Below, piece after piece: positions 33,156 to 42,424 of a stretch of 64,000 nucleotides of DNA. A program made the position numbers and the translations under genes. Source of the stretch: Xanthobacteraceae bacterium (GTDB lineage Bacteria; Pseudomonadota; Alphaproteobacteria; Rhizobiales; Xanthobacteraceae). Location: contig JAMLIK010000001.1 of the NCBI GenBank assembly GCA_023954195.1, positions 248,001 through 312,000 of the forward strand, read 5' to 3'. Every line of letters starts with the position of its first letter. The stretch's first letter is position 1. A model generated the notes under the pieces. That model was not told where the DNA came from. It saw nothing but the letters and a program-made list of their open reading frames with translations, and ran no database searches.

Positions 33156-33566
33156 ATGAAGCAGTTTTTTCTGAAGGTTTTCACCTGGTGGAACAGCCAG
33201 ACGTTCGGGACCCAGTTGTGGACCTGGCGTTTCGGGGAACTGGTCGGCGAGGACGCCGAGGGCAACCGCTATTATCGCACCCGCGGCGGCAAGATCGATC
33301 CGACGCTCGGCTTCGAGCGGCGCTGGGTGGTTTACAACGGCTATGCCGAAGCCTCGCGGGTCGGCCCGGACTGGCACGGCTGGCTGCATCACACCGTCGA
33401 CGTGCCGCCGACCAAGGAAGACTATCGGCCGCGCGAATGGCAGAAGCCGCATCAACCCAACCTGACCGGCACGCCGCTGGCGCACCGGCCGACGGGATCG
33501 ACACTGGCCTCCGGCCGCCGCCCGACGGCGACCGGCGACTATCAGGCGTGGACGCCGGGGCAATAG
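33156..33566 (+). CDS. NADH:ubiquinone oxidoreductase subunit NDUFA12
   Basis: A 136-residue homologue of the mitochondrial complex I accessory subunit B17.2/NDUFA12, found in alphaproteobacterial complex I. Characteristic are FFTWW-like FTWWNSQTFGTQLWTW, GNRYYRTRGGKIDPTLGFERRWVVYNG-type core, and WHGWLHHTVDVPPTKED, with a Pro-rich tail (KPHQPNLTGTPLAHRPTG). It stands away from the nuo operon, as is usual. ATG 33156 gives the family's typical N-terminus; a longer upstream in-frame reading overlaps non-coding sequence. Confidence 0.92.
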   Translation: MKQFFLKVFTWWNSQTFGTQLWTWRFGELVGEDAEGNRYYRTRGGKIDPTLGFERRWVVYNGYAEASRVGPDWHGWLHHTVDVPPTKEDYRPREWQKPHQPNLTGTPLAHRPTGSTLASGRRPTATGDYQAWTPGQ

Positions 33567-33580
33567 ATCGGGCTATCCTT

Positions 33581-34294
33581 TCATTCCGCCGCTGAGGGCT
33601 CTTTCGACAACCCGAGCCGCGCCGCCGCACGCCGCGACGATTCACGGCGGCGCGCGACCGACGGCGCCATCTTCTCCCGCAGCATTGCCAGAACGTCGGC
33701 CGGCGCGGTGTCGGGCGACCCGGCGTTGAACGGTGGTTGCGGATTGTATTCCAGCATCAGCTGGATCGACTCCGCCGTTTTTTGATCCGACAGCACGGCC
33801 GCGACCGTCAGGCCGAAGTCGATGCCGGCGGTGACGCCGCCGCCGGTGATGCGGTCGCGATCGACGCAAACCCGTGTCCGCACTGGCATCGCGCCGAACG
33901 ACGAAAGATTGTCGACCGCCGCCCAGTAGGTGGTGGCGCGATAGCCTTGCAGCAGACCGGCCGCGCCGAGCACCAGCGCACCGGTGCAGACCGAGGTGAC
34001 ATATCGCGCGCCCGCCGCCTGCCGGCGCAGAAAATCAAGCGTCTCCTGATCGTCCATCAGTGCGTCGGTGCCGAACCCGCCGGGTACGCAGATGACGTCG
34101 AGCTGCGGACAATCCGCGAAGGTGACGGTCGGGTGAAGCATCAGCACGGTGTCGCTCGGCACCGGCTCGATCCGCTTCCAGACGAGGTGGATCCGCGCGC
34201 CTGGCAGGCGCGACAGCACCTGGAGCGGCCCGGTGAAGTCGAGTTGGGTGACCTGCGGAAACAGCAGGAAGCCGACGTTGACGGGTTGCGGCAT
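33581..34294 (-). CDS. DJ-1/PfpI family protein
   Basis: A 237-residue class I glutamine amidotransferase-like protein. The nucleophile elbow is VTSVCTGALVLG (Cys near residue 103), and an acidic residue lies in the first strand region (QLDFTGPLQVL, Asp/Glu near 17). The family includes isonitrile hydratases, glyoxalases and deglycases. The last 45 residues are a basic helical tail (MAPSVARRRESSRRAAARLG) not typical of the core family. GAGGAG precedes ATG 34294. It is divergent from the GlxA-type regulator, 105 bases away, and is a likely target of it. Confidence 0.85.
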   Translation of the reverse strand: MPQPVNVGFLLFPQVTQLDFTGPLQVLSRLPGARIHLVWKRIEPVPSDTVLMLHPTVTFADCPQLDVICVPGGFGTDALMDDQETLDFLRRQAAGARYVTSVCTGALVLGAAGLLQGYRATTYWAAVDNLSSFGAMPVRTRVCVDRDRITGGGVTAGIDFGLTVAAVLSDQKTAESIQLMLEYNPQPPFNAGSPDTAPADVLAMLREKMAPSVARRRESSRRAAARLGLSKEPSAAE

Positions 34295-34399
34295 GGTGAT
34301 CTCCTCAAAAGCGCGGCCATGGATTGCGGGACTCAATCTGTCATGGTCAGGCGGCGTCCGAAATGGCATATTTCCCTCGTTTACGGACATGAGGTCGAA

Positions 34400-35338
34400 A
34401 TGATCGCCGTTCTGGTGTTTCCGGATTTCCAGCTCCTCGACGCGGCCGGGCCGATTTCGGTGTTCGAAGTGGCCGGCCGGATCGCGCGCGTGCCGATCCC
34501 GATCAAGGTCGTGAGCGCGACGCCGGGCGAGGTGCGCAGTTCATCGGGCGTGGCGCTGACGGCGCGGTCCTTCAAGGCCGCGGCAGGCGCCCGCACCTTG
34601 CTGATCGCGGGCGGAACCGGCGTCGATGCGGCGATCGAAAGCAGGCCGGCCTTGTCGTTCATCCGCGCGGCCGCGCGGCGTGGCTGCCGCGTCGCCAGCG
34701 TGTGTTCGGGCGCCTATCTGCTGGCGGAGGCGGGGCTGTTGGAGGGCCGCCGCGCCACGACGCATTGGCGGCGCACCGGCCATTTCCGGACGCGCTATCC
34801 TAACGTCAGGCTCGAACCCGATCGGATTTACGTTCAGGACGGCGGCGTCTGGAGTTCGGCCGGGATCTCCGCCGGCATCGACCTCGCGCTGGCGCTGGTG
34901 GCGGAGGATTTCGGCGGCGAAGTGGCGCGGGCAACCGCGCGGCACCTTGTCGTCTATCACCGCCGGGCCGGCGGCCAGTCGCAGTTTTCGTCACTCATCG
35001 AATTGAAGGCGCCGACCGGGCGCTTCTCCGAACTGCTCGGCTGGGCGCGCGCGCATCTCGATCGGTCGTTGACGGTGGAATGCCTGGCGGATCAGGCCGG
35101 CATGAGTTCGCGGCATTTCGCCCGCGCCTTTGTCGCCGAGACGGGCATGACGCCGTCGAAGGCGATCGAGCGGCTGCGCATCGAGGTGGCGCGGCAGGCG
35201 GTGCAGTCGGGCGGTGAGGCGATCGAGTGCGTGGCGCGGAGGACCGGCTTCGGCGACCCCGAGCGGATGCGCCGCGCCTTCATCCGCGCTTTCGGGCAGC
35301 CGCCGCAGGCGCTGCGGCGGCTCGCCCGCGCGGCGTGA
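34400..35338 (+). CDS. GlxA family transcriptional regulator (DJ-1 plus AraC)
   Basis: A 312-residue regulator with an N-terminal DJ-1/PfpI-like domain (about 1-170, with the elbow VASVCSGAYLLAEAGLL) joined to a C-terminal AraC helix-turn-helix domain (about 215-310, DQAGMSSRHFARAFVAETGM and RTGFGDPERMRRAFIRAFG). Its sensing domain is a distant relative of the divergently transcribed DJ-1 protein, so both may bind the same kind of ligand. Autoregulation and control of the neighbour from the shared 105-base gap are likely but not shown. Confidence 0.88.
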   Translation: MIAVLVFPDFQLLDAAGPISVFEVAGRIARVPIPIKVVSATPGEVRSSSGVALTARSFKAAAGARTLLIAGGTGVDAAIESRPALSFIRAAARRGCRVASVCSGAYLLAEAGLLEGRRATTHWRRTGHFRTRYPNVRLEPDRIYVQDGGVWSSAGISAGIDLALALVAEDFGGEVARATARHLVVYHRRAGGQSQFSSLIELKAPTGRFSELLGWARAHLDRSLTVECLADQAGMSSRHFARAFVAETGMTPSKAIERLRIEVARQAVQSGGEAIECVARRTGFGDPERMRRAFIRAFGQPPQALRRLARAA

Positions 35339-36283
35339 TCAGTCCAGCGCCCGCAGCCATGCCGCGATGGCGGTCAGGGCGACGCCGGCCTTGGGCAGCA
35401 GTTTGCCCATGGTGATGAAGCCGTGAAACTGGCCGGGGTAGGTGACATGTGTCACCGCGATCCCGGCGTCCCTCAGGCGCGCGGCGTATTCGTCACCTTC
35501 GTCGCGTAGCGGATCGGCGCCGGCGGTGAGCACATAGGCCGGCGGCAACCCCTTGAGGTCATCCACGCGGGCGGGCGAGGCGCGCCAGTCCTCGCCGTCG
35601 GCGAGCGTGTTGAGGTAGTGATCGCGGAACCAGCGGATCACCGAATGGGTGAGCAGGCAACTGGTCTCCGGCTCGCCGTGCGAGGGATGCAACATGCGGA
35701 AATCGGTGCCCGGATAGATCAGCACCTGGCCGGCGATCGCCGGCCCGTGCTGGCGCGCGTTCAGCGCCGTCACGGCGGCGAGGTTGCCGCCGGCGCTGTC
35801 GCCGCCGACCACGAGCCGCTTAGGGTCGATGCCGAGGCTGTCTGCGTTGGCCGCGATCCACTGCGCGGCGGCGATGGCGTCGTTCACGGCGGTCGGGAAC
35901 TTGTGCTCGGGACTGAGCCGATAGTCCACCGCGATCACCAGCATCTGTCCCTCATGGGCAAGGATGCGACAGACCGCGTCGTGGGAGTCGAGATCGCCAA
36001 TCACCCAGCCGCCGCCGTGGTAGAAGATCAGGCATGGCGCGCGCCCGTCCCTCTCGCGCAGGGTGTTGGGCCGATATACCCGCATCGGGATCGCGCCGTT
36101 GGGACCGGTGGCGTCGAGCCCGCGCACCGACGCCAGTTCCGGCGTCTCGGGGCGGGCGACCTCGCAGCCTTTCAGGTAAAGCGCGCGCGCTTCCGGCGGC
36201 GTCAGCGTTTCATAAGGCGGGCGGCCGGCGTCGCGAAAAGCCTGCAAGACGGCGGCGGCATCCGGATCGAGCATCACGGGCAT
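35339..36283 (-). CDS. Alpha/beta hydrolase, HSL family esterase
   Basis: A 314-residue esterase/lipase of the hormone-sensitive-lipase family. The oxyanion motif is YHGGGWVIGDLDSHD (about 88-102) and the nucleophile elbow GDSAGGN (Ser near 160); the acid and base are in AGADPLRDEG and YPGQFHGF. No signal peptide, so cytoplasmic. It follows the SDR gene by 57 bases on the same strand, suggesting the two act on a common ester or alcohol substrate. Confidence 0.9.
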   Translation of the reverse strand: MPVMLDPDAAAVLQAFRDAGRPPYETLTPPEARALYLKGCEVARPETPELASVRGLDATGPNGAIPMRVYRPNTLRERDGRAPCLIFYHGGGWVIGDLDSHDAVCRILAHEGQMLVIAVDYRLSPEHKFPTAVNDAIAAAQWIAANADSLGIDPKRLVVGGDSAGGNLAAVTALNARQHGPAIAGQVLIYPGTDFRMLHPSHGEPETSCLLTHSVIRWFRDHYLNTLADGEDWRASPARVDDLKGLPPAYVLTAGADPLRDEGDEYAARLRDAGIAVTHVTYPGQFHGFITMGKLLPKAGVALTAIAAWLRALD

Positions 36284-36340
36284 CGGAAAATCCTTGTCTG
36301 GTCAATGTAATTTATTGAAGCGTAACATGAAAAGATCCGT

Positions 36341-37117
36341 CTAACCCGCTGTACGGCCTCCATCAACGACGTAAGCCGCGCCGTTGACATAGCTTGCGGC
36401 GTCGGACGCCAGGAAGGCGACGGTCTGCGCCACCTCGGAGCCGAGGCCGAGCCGGTGCGCCGGGATCCGCGCCAGCACCCGCTCCGCATCGGCGCTGGCG
36501 TTCGGGTCTCGTCCTTCGAAGATGGCCGACAGCATCCGGCTCCGGATCAGGCCCGGACAGACGCAATTGACCCGCACCGCCGTCCTCGCGCATTCCATCG
36601 CGACGCTTTTGGTCAGGCCGATCACGGCGTGCTTGCTGGCGCTGTAGACCGCGATATGCGGCGAGCCGCTCAGTCCCGCGATCGACGCGGTGTTGACGAT
36701 GCTGCCGGCATTGGCCCTCAGCATGACCGGCAGGACATGCTTGATGCCCAGGAAGACGCCGACGACGTTGACGTCGAGGACGCGGCGGAAATCGTCCAGG
36801 CTGTAATCCTGGACCGGGGCCACCGTGCCCTCGATCCCGGCATTGTTGAAGAACACGTCGATGGTTCCGGCCGCCTCGACCGCGCGGCGGACGTATCCCG
36901 CGACGTCGTCCTCGTGGCGGACGTCGGCGGCGAGGGCGAGGGCCCGCGCCTCGACGGGCAGCGTCGCCACCGCGCGCTGCAACTGAGCCTCGTCGCGATC
37001 CACCGCGACGATGCGCGCGCCGCGCGCGGCGAACAATTGCATGGTCGCCGTTCCGATCTCGCCGGCGGCGCCGGTAATCAGGGCGACTTTTCCGTCCAAA
37101 CGCAGGTCGTCGGCCAT
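36341..37117 (-). CDS. SDR family NAD(P)-dependent oxidoreductase
   Basis: A 258-residue classical short-chain dehydrogenase. It shows the cofactor loop TGAAGEIGTATMQLF (about 15-29), the NAD-type acidic residue in VAVDRDE, NNAGIEG (about 90), the catalytic Ser in VNTASIAGLSG and YSASKHAVIGLTK (Tyr near 157, Lys near 161). The Asp after the second strand points to NAD rather than NADP. Likely first gene of a two-gene unit with the HSL esterase. Substrate unknown. Confidence 0.9.
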   Translation of the reverse strand: MADDLRLDGKVALITGAAGEIGTATMQLFAARGARIVAVDRDEAQLQRAVATLPVEARALALAADVRHEDDVAGYVRRAVEAAGTIDVFFNNAGIEGTVAPVQDYSLDDFRRVLDVNVVGVFLGIKHVLPVMLRANAGSIVNTASIAGLSGSPHIAVYSASKHAVIGLTKSVAMECARTAVRVNCVCPGLIRSRMLSAIFEGRDPNASADAERVLARIPAHRLGLGSEVAQTVAFLASDAASYVNGAAYVVDGGRTAG

Positions 37118-37332
37118 TGGCGGCGTATCCTTCCTTGGTGTTGCGCGGTGAACTATTTCAGCTTTGCCGCACTGATGCCAGCCGCCGCCGAACGGCGCCG
37201 AGACGCGTGGCCGGGCGGGGTCTCGATCCGCCCTTTCCCCGCCGCATTCAGCGTGTTAACCGAAGGCCCCGCGAGCGGTGGAATACCCGATAGAATGTCG
37301 CGAGCCCGATTCGTCCACTGAAACCGCAACAC

Positions 37333-38241
37333 ATGTTCCGCACCACGAGTCTCGTCAGCCTGGCAGCCATCGCCGCCGCTCTGTGGGTCGCGCCCGCGCC
37401 GCCGGCAGCGGCGCAGCTTGGCAATATTTTCTCCGACCCCGCGCCGCGGCCGCCGGGCAACGTGCCGCAGGGCGGATTCCCGTCCGACGACGATGAGGAG
37501 GACGTGCCGGATCTGCCGCGCGGGCGGCTGTTGCCGACGCCGATCCGGCCTCCGCTGCCGCCGGGGCAGGCCGTGCCGCCGCCGGGCCGGGTGCAGTCGC
37601 AACCGTTGCAGCCGCCGCCGGGTTCGGCCGCCGCGCCGCCATCGCATCCGGGCGTTGCCGTTGCGCCGCCGAACGCGACCGGCAATGCGCCGGCCGGGCA
37701 GAAGCCGCGAACCGGGACCGCCGCCGCACCGCCGCCGGCAGCCACCTTGCAGCCGGGCGACGAGGTGGTGACCGAGCCGCCGGCGCAGAAGATCGTCAAC
37801 AAGAAGGCGACCTTCTCCGGCCTCGACAAGATCACCGGCCGCATCATCAGTTTCGACGCCGATATCGGCGAGACGGTGCAGTTCGGCGCGCTGCGGGTGA
37901 AGACCGACGCCTGCTATACGCGGCCGGCGACCGAGGCCGCCAACACCGACGCCTTCGTCGAGGTCGACGAGATCACCTTGCAAGGCGAGGTGAAGCGGAT
38001 TTTCTCGGGCTGGATGTTCGCCGCCAGCCCTGGCCTGCACGGCGTCGAGCATCCGATCTACGATATCTGGCTGACCGACTGTAAGGGGCCGGAGACCACC
38101 GTCGTCGCGGGGCAGGCCGACGCGGCGCGGCCGGAGACCGCCGCCAAACCGGCGCCGACGCAACAGCGGCGGCAGCCGCGCGAACAGAGGCGGCGTCCGC
38201 CGCCACCGCCGCCGCCGACGCTTCCACCGTTCCAGCGATAA
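37333..38241 (+). CDS. DUF2155 domain-containing secreted protein
   Basis: A 302-residue exported protein with a signal peptide (about 1-26, ending AAAQ). A long Pro/Ala-rich, low-complexity stretch (about 30-150) leads to a DUF2155 domain (about 155-255: ATFSGLDKITGRIISFD, then VQFGALRVKTDACYTRP, then FSGWMFAASPGLHGVEHPIYD). The tail is again Pro/Arg-rich. DUF2155 proteins are common in alphaproteobacteria and have no settled role; the single domain with two Cys (DACYTRP and LTDCKG) suggests a disulphide-stabilised periplasmic fold. Confidence 0.88.
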   Translation: MFRTTSLVSLAAIAAALWVAPAPPAAAQLGNIFSDPAPRPPGNVPQGGFPSDDDEEDVPDLPRGRLLPTPIRPPLPPGQAVPPPGRVQSQPLQPPPGSAAAPPSHPGVAVAPPNATGNAPAGQKPRTGTAAAPPPAATLQPGDEVVTEPPAQKIVNKKATFSGLDKITGRIISFDADIGETVQFGALRVKTDACYTRPATEAANTDAFVEVDEITLQGEVKRIFSGWMFAASPGLHGVEHPIYDIWLTDCKGPETTVVAGQADAARPETAAKPAPTQQRRQPREQRRRPPPPPPPTLPPFQR

Positions 38242-38255
38242 AATAGATATCCGCG

Positions 38256-38945
38256 TTATCGTTGCCGCGATGGCGCCGCCGCCGCGATCAATGCCAGCGC
38301 CTCTTTCCCGGCGATCGGGCGCTCGGTCGGCAGATGGGCGAAATCGGCTTGTCGCGCCAGGGCGGCGTCAAGGCGGGCGAGATAGGCCGGGCGCGGGATT
38401 TCGATCGCGCCGAAGGTGCGCAGATGCTCGGTCACGAACTGGGTGTCGAGCAGCAGGTAGCCGCCGGCGATCAGCCGCGCCACCAGATGCACCAGCGCCA
38501 CCTTGGAGGCGTCGCGGGCGCGATGAAACATGCTTTCGCCGAAGAATGCCGCGCCGAGGCTGACGCCATAAAGTCCGCCGACCAGATCGTCGCCGTCCCA
38601 CACCTCGACGCTGTGGCAGTGGCCGCGTTCGAACAACCCGACATACAGTTCGCGGATGCGCCGGTTGATCCAGGTGTCGTCGCGGCCGGCTTGCGGTTCG
38701 GCGCAGCCGGCGATCACCGCCTCGAAAGCGTGGTCGACGGTGACGGTGAAGGTATCGGCCCGCACGGTGCGCGCCAGCCGCGACGCGACGTGAAGCCTGT
38801 CCAGCGGAATAATGCCGCGCCGTTCCGGCTCGACCCAGAACAGCGACGGGTCATCGGCGCTTTCCGCCATCGGAAAGATGCCGCAGGCGTAAGCGCGCAG
38901 CAAAACGTCCGGCGTGATTTCGGAGGCGGAGTCGCGGGAGGTCAT
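38256..38945 (-). CDS. aat: Leucyl/phenylalanyl-tRNA--protein transferase
   Basis: A 229-residue cytoplasmic enzyme that adds Leu or Phe to proteins with N-terminal Arg or Lys, marking them for ClpAP through the N-end rule. Family motifs are [35 protein letters not shown] (about 30-46), [21 protein letters not shown], and [18 protein letters not shown] (about 134-151). The length is normal. Convergent with the DUF2155 gene with 14 bases between. Confidence 0.95.
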   Translation of the reverse strand: MTSRDSASEITPDVLLRAYACGIFPMAESADDPSLFWVEPERRGIIPLDRLHVASRLARTVRADTFTVTVDHAFEAVIAGCAEPQAGRDDTWINRRIRELYVGLFERGHCHSVEVWDGDDLVGGLYGVSLGAAFFGESMFHRARDASKVALVHLVARLIAGGYLLLDTQFVTEHLRTFGAIEIPRPAYLARLDAALARQADFAHLPTERPIAGKEALALIAAAAPSRQR

Positions 38946-38964
38946 GGGCTGATGATAACAGACA

Positions 38965-39020
38965 AACGCATTTTCGAGCGAAGCGGATTCCGGTTCGCGT
39001 CAGGAAAACACGTCAAATGA
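38965..39020. repeat. Dispersed intergenic repeat, copy 2 (inverted)
   Basis: Contains ATTTTCGAGCGAAGCGGATTC and CCGGTTCGCGT followed by an A-rich block. Read on the other strand it matches the right half of the element at 3404-3475 (ACGCGAACCGG core with flanking A/T-rich bases). It lies between aat and the kinase gene. Confidence 0.6.
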
Positions 39021-39033
39021 AATACCCGAAGTT

Positions 39034-40125
39034 TTAGTCCGTGGCCGACAGGCCCTTGAGGGTGGCGGATTCGTCGCGGCGCGGGAACCGCAGCACGATC
39101 CGCGTGCCGGGGTGGGTGGGATCGCGCTCGGCGCATGCGTTGAGCTTCGAGGCCATCGCATTGACGATGCGCTGTCCCATGCCGGTCGAGCGCGGGTCCG
39201 CCGTACCGTTGAGGCCGACGCCGTCATCGGCGACCGACAATTGCAATTCGTCCCGGCTCGCGATCAACTGCACATGGATCGGTCCCGGATTGTCGGGATA
39301 GGCGTATTTCACCGCATTCATCACCAGTTCGTTGACGATGATGCCGATGGCCACCGCGCGATCGGGGTCGATCTCGATCGATTCCGAGGTGAGCGTCAGG
39401 CGTGACATCCGGTTGCCTTCGGCGGAGCGCCGCAAATCCTCCAGCAGCGCTTCGAGATACTGGTTGAGCAGCACGCTGTTGAGGTCGTGCGAGGTGTAGA
39501 GCCGGCGATGCACCTGCGCCACCGCCGCGACGCGCCCCATGGCGTTGCTGAGCGCCGCCTTGACGTCGTCGTCGTCGCTCGAATTGGCCTGGAGATGCAA
39601 CAGCGACGCGATGATCTGCAAGCTGTTGCCGACCCGATGGTTGACCTCGCGCAACAGCACCTCGCGCTCGGCGGCAAGCGCCGCGTAGCGGTCGCGCGAG
39701 GCCAGAACCTCGGCTTCGGCGTCGTCGCGCGCCTTGCGGATTTGCGCCTGCCGCATGGCGCTTTCGATCGCGACATGCAAAAGCGGAACGTAGTCGCCAT
39801 GCATGTCCTTCACCAGATAGTCGTCCGCGCCGGCCTTCAGCGCCGTGACGGCGATCTGGCTGTCTTGCGAGACGGTGACGAACACCACTGGAGGCGGATT
39901 GGGAATGGCGAGAATGCGCCGCAGCGTTTCCAGCCCGTCGGGGCGAGGCACGTATTGGTCCAGCGCCACGACATCGATGCCGCCTTCGAGGATACGCGCG
40001 ATTCCCGCTTCGCCGCTCGCCGCATGCACGACGTCGAAGCCCTGGCGCGTCATGCCGCGATCGACCAGCCGCGCGATGTCCTCGTCGCTGTCGATATAAA
40101 GGAGGCGGAGTTTCTCCACGCTCAT
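39034..40125 (-). CDS. Sensor histidine kinase with N-terminal receiver domain
   Basis: A 363-residue soluble signalling protein. Residues about 6-122 form a response-regulator receiver domain (LLYIDSDEDIARLV; phospho-acceptor Asp in VVALDQYVPRPDG near 55; Lys in DDYLVKDMHG). The rest is a HisKA_2 kinase (phospho-His in REVNHRVGNSLQIIASLLHLQ-type motif near 165) and a HATPase domain (NELVMNAVKYAYPDN; VADDGVGL; GMGQRIVNAM). The receiver-first order means it takes phosphate from, or is gated by, another kinase. No membrane segment. It overlaps a 36-codon reading frame by four bases. Confidence 0.9.
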   Translation of the reverse strand: MSVEKLRLLYIDSDEDIARLVDRGMTRQGFDVVHAASGEAGIARILEGGIDVVALDQYVPRPDGLETLRRILAIPNPPPVVFVTVSQDSQIAVTALKAGADDYLVKDMHGDYVPLLHVAIESAMRQAQIRKARDDAEAEVLASRDRYAALAAEREVLLREVNHRVGNSLQIIASLLHLQANSSDDDDVKAALSNAMGRVAAVAQVHRRLYTSHDLNSVLLNQYLEALLEDLRRSAEGNRMSRLTLTSESIEIDPDRAVAIGIIVNELVMNAVKYAYPDNPGPIHVQLIASRDELQLSVADDGVGLNGTADPRSTGMGQRIVNAMASKLNACAERDPTHPGTRIVLRFPRRDESATLKGLSATD

Positions 40126-40232
40126 GCGCCGCCCGCCAAATCGGCATGATGGCGCGGGACCGTCCGCGATGCCCGCCTGATCTCCCGCGTCTCCTTCGCG
40201 GCGGTGTCGACCAGAAAATGCTGCGTCACCAT
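40122..40232 (-). CDS. Possible 36-residue protein coupled to kinase gene
   Basis: A short reading frame, MVTQHFLVDTAAKETREIRR followed by a basic tail, with AGGGAG spaced well before its ATG. Its stop overlaps the kinase start as ATGA, the arrangement of translationally coupled genes. No homologue is recognised. It may be a real small protein or only a coupling leader. Confidence 0.35.
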   Translation of the reverse strand: MVTQHFLVDTAAKETREIRRASRTVPRHHADLAGGA

Positions 40233-40502
40233 GTCAGCGTTCTCCCTGATGCGCCGGGAATGACGACGCCGCATGAAAGATATCGGGCGTCGCGCCGGGA
40301 CTCGCCGGTCTCGCAGTCCACTGGACCACCGGCGGGCTGGTTCCAATCCAAAGTCCGGGTTTCCGCCCCGGCTCCATTGCAGCGGCGGGGAACAAGGTAC
40401 GGACCGACGTTTGGTTCCATGTCGCTGGAACATGCCATTGCTGCCGGAACATACCATCGGAACCAGGTTTCCGGTTCCGGCGCTTGCATGCCCCGACGGT
40501 GG

Positions 40503-41855
40503 TCACCTGTCGCTGTTGCCACCGGACAGGTACTGTTCCAGCCAATGGATATGATAATCGCCGTCGATGATGTCGGCATCGCGGGCCAGCGCGCGGAATA
40601 GCGGCAGGGTGGTCTCGATGCCGTCCACCACGATTTCGTCCAGCGCGCGCCGCAGCCGCATCAGGCACTCGGCGCGGGTCTTGCCGTGAACGATCAGCTT
40701 GCCGACCAGCGAGTCGTAATAAGGCGGGATGGTGTAGCCTTGATAGACGGCGGAATCGATTCGCACGCCGAGGCCGCCGGGCGGATGATAGCGCACGATC
40801 TTGCCGGGCGAGGGGCGGAAGGTCTCGGGGTTCTCGGCATTGATGCGGCATTCGATGGCATGGCCGCTGATCGCGATCTGATCCTGCGTCGCCGGCAGGT
40901 CGCCGCCGTTGGCGACACGGATCTGCTCCAGCACCAGATCGATGCCGGTGATCGCTTCCGTCACCGGATGCTCGACCTGAATGCGGGTGTTCATCTCGAT
41001 GAAATAGAACTCGCCGTCCTCGTAAAGGAATTCGATGGTGCCGACGCCGAGATACTGCATTTCGCGCATCGCCTTGGCGCAGGTCTCGCCGATCCTGGCG
41101 CGCGCCGCGGCGGTCAGCACCGGCGAGGGGCCTTCCTCCCAGACTTTCTGATGGCGCCGCTGCAACGAGCAATCGCGTTCGCCGAGGTGGATCGCGCCGC
41201 CGCGGCCGTCGCCCAGGATCTGGATTTCGATATGGCGCGGCTTCTGCAAGTATTTTTCGAGGTAGACCGAGGCGTCGCCGAACGCCGACCTGGCCTCGTT
41301 GCCGGCGGTCGAAATCGCCAGCGCCAGATCGTTGGCCGTGTGCGCCACTTTCATGCCGCGTCCGCCGCCGCCGGCCGCCGCCTTGACCAACACCGGAAAG
41401 CCGATTGCCTCGGCGACGGCCATCGCCGCGTCGGCGGACTCGATAGCGCCGTCGGAGCCCGGCACCACGGGAATGCCCAGACGCCTGGCGGTGCGCTTGG
41501 CCTCGATCTTGTCGCCCATCAGGCGGATGTGCTCGGCCTTGGGTCCGATGAAGCCGAGATTGTGTTCGGCGAGGATTTCCGCGAAACGCGCGTTCTCCGA
41601 GAGGAAGCCGTAACCGGGATGCACCGCGTCGGCGCCGGTGATCTCGCATGCGGCGAGAAGATTCGGGATGTTGAGGTAGCTTTCCTTCGACGGCGGCGGG
41701 CCGATGCAGACGCTCTCGTCGGCGAGGCGCACGTGCATCGCCTCGGCGTCGGCGGTGGAATGCACCGCGACGGTGGCGATGCCAAGCTCCTTGCAGGCGC
41801 GCAGCACGCGCAAGGCGATCTCGCCGCGATTGGCAATCAGGATCTTGTCGAACAT
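40503..41855 (-). CDS. accC: Acetyl-CoA carboxylase biotin carboxylase subunit
   Basis: A 450-residue ATP-grasp enzyme that carboxylates the biotin of AccB in the first step of fatty acid synthesis. It begins MFDKILIANRGEIALRVLRA. ATP-binding sequence includes VKAAAGGGGRGMKVAHTAND (about 159-178); the catalytic region has FYFIEMNTRIQVEHPVTEAI (about 285-304) and the C-terminal domain AIECRINAENPETFRPSPGK. The length matches bacterial AccC. It lies 47 bases after accB in the order aroQ-accB-accC, usual in this group. Confidence 0.97.
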   Translation of the reverse strand: MFDKILIANRGEIALRVLRACKELGIATVAVHSTADAEAMHVRLADESVCIGPPPSKESYLNIPNLLAACEITGADAVHPGYGFLSENARFAEILAEHNLGFIGPKAEHIRLMGDKIEAKRTARRLGIPVVPGSDGAIESADAAMAVAEAIGFPVLVKAAAGGGGRGMKVAHTANDLALAISTAGNEARSAFGDASVYLEKYLQKPRHIEIQILGDGRGGAIHLGERDCSLQRRHQKVWEEGPSPVLTAAARARIGETCAKAMREMQYLGVGTIEFLYEDGEFYFIEMNTRIQVEHPVTEAITGIDLVLEQIRVANGGDLPATQDQIAISGHAIECRINAENPETFRPSPGKIVRYHPPGGLGVRIDSAVYQGYTIPPYYDSLVGKLIVHGKTRAECLMRLRRALDEIVVDGIETTLPLFRALARDADIIDGDYHIHWLEQYLSGGNSDR

Positions 41856-41902
41856 GGCGTCCTAATCAATGTGCAGCGCGACCGGCGGACAAAATGGCGA
41901 GA

Positions 41903-42379
41903 TTATTCGATAATCACCAGCGGTTCGCCGAACTCGACCGGCTGGCCGTCCTCGACGAGAATTTGCGTGACGGTGCCGGCAATCGGCGACGGGATCTGGT
42001 TCATCGTTTTCATCGCCTCGATAATCATCAGCGTGTCGCCGACCTTGACCCTGGAGCCGATGTCGATGAACGGCCGGGCGCCGGGCTCGGACGCCCGGTA
42101 AGCGGTGCCGACCATCGGCGAGGGGACCGCGCCGGGATGCTTGCCGATGTCGGCGCCGTCGCCGGCGGCGGGCGCGGCCGGGACAACGGCCACGGCGGAG
42201 GCCGGAACGGCGGCGGCGATGCTGACGTTGCGTGCCACGCGCACGCGCAGGCCGGCGCGCTCGATCTCGATCTCGGTCAGGTTGGTCTCGTCGAGCAGCG
42301 TCGCCAGCGCACGGATCAATTCGCTGTCGCTGGCGGGCGTTGCATTCGATGAGGCTGAAACTTCAGGCTGGGAGGCCAT
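41903..42379 (-). CDS. accB: Acetyl-CoA carboxylase biotin carboxyl carrier protein
   Basis: A 158-residue carrier. The N-terminal part is a short acidic helix region and an Ala/Pro-rich linker (about 60-85); the C-terminal biotinyl domain (about 83-158) has the biotin lysine in [19 protein letters not shown] and the thumb-bearing segment [18 protein letters not shown]. Partner of AccC, which follows. Upstream aroQ ends 45 bases away, so all three are likely one transcript. Confidence 0.96.
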   Translation of the reverse strand: MASQPEVSASSNATPASDSELIRALATLLDETNLTEIEIERAGLRVRVARNVSIAAAVPASAVAVVPAAPAAGDGADIGKHPGAVPSPMVGTAYRASEPGARPFIDIGSRVKVGDTLMIIEAMKTMNQIPSPIAGTVTQILVEDGQPVEFGEPLVIIE

Positions 42380-42424
42380 GCTGTGTTCCGGAACTTTCGG
42401 GCTGAACTGAATGATAAGGAAACG

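Noticed and set aside
40330..40500. EcfG-type general stress promoter from the GGAAC words.
   Set aside because: No CGTT-type -10 at 16-17 bases was found for any GGAAC on either strand.
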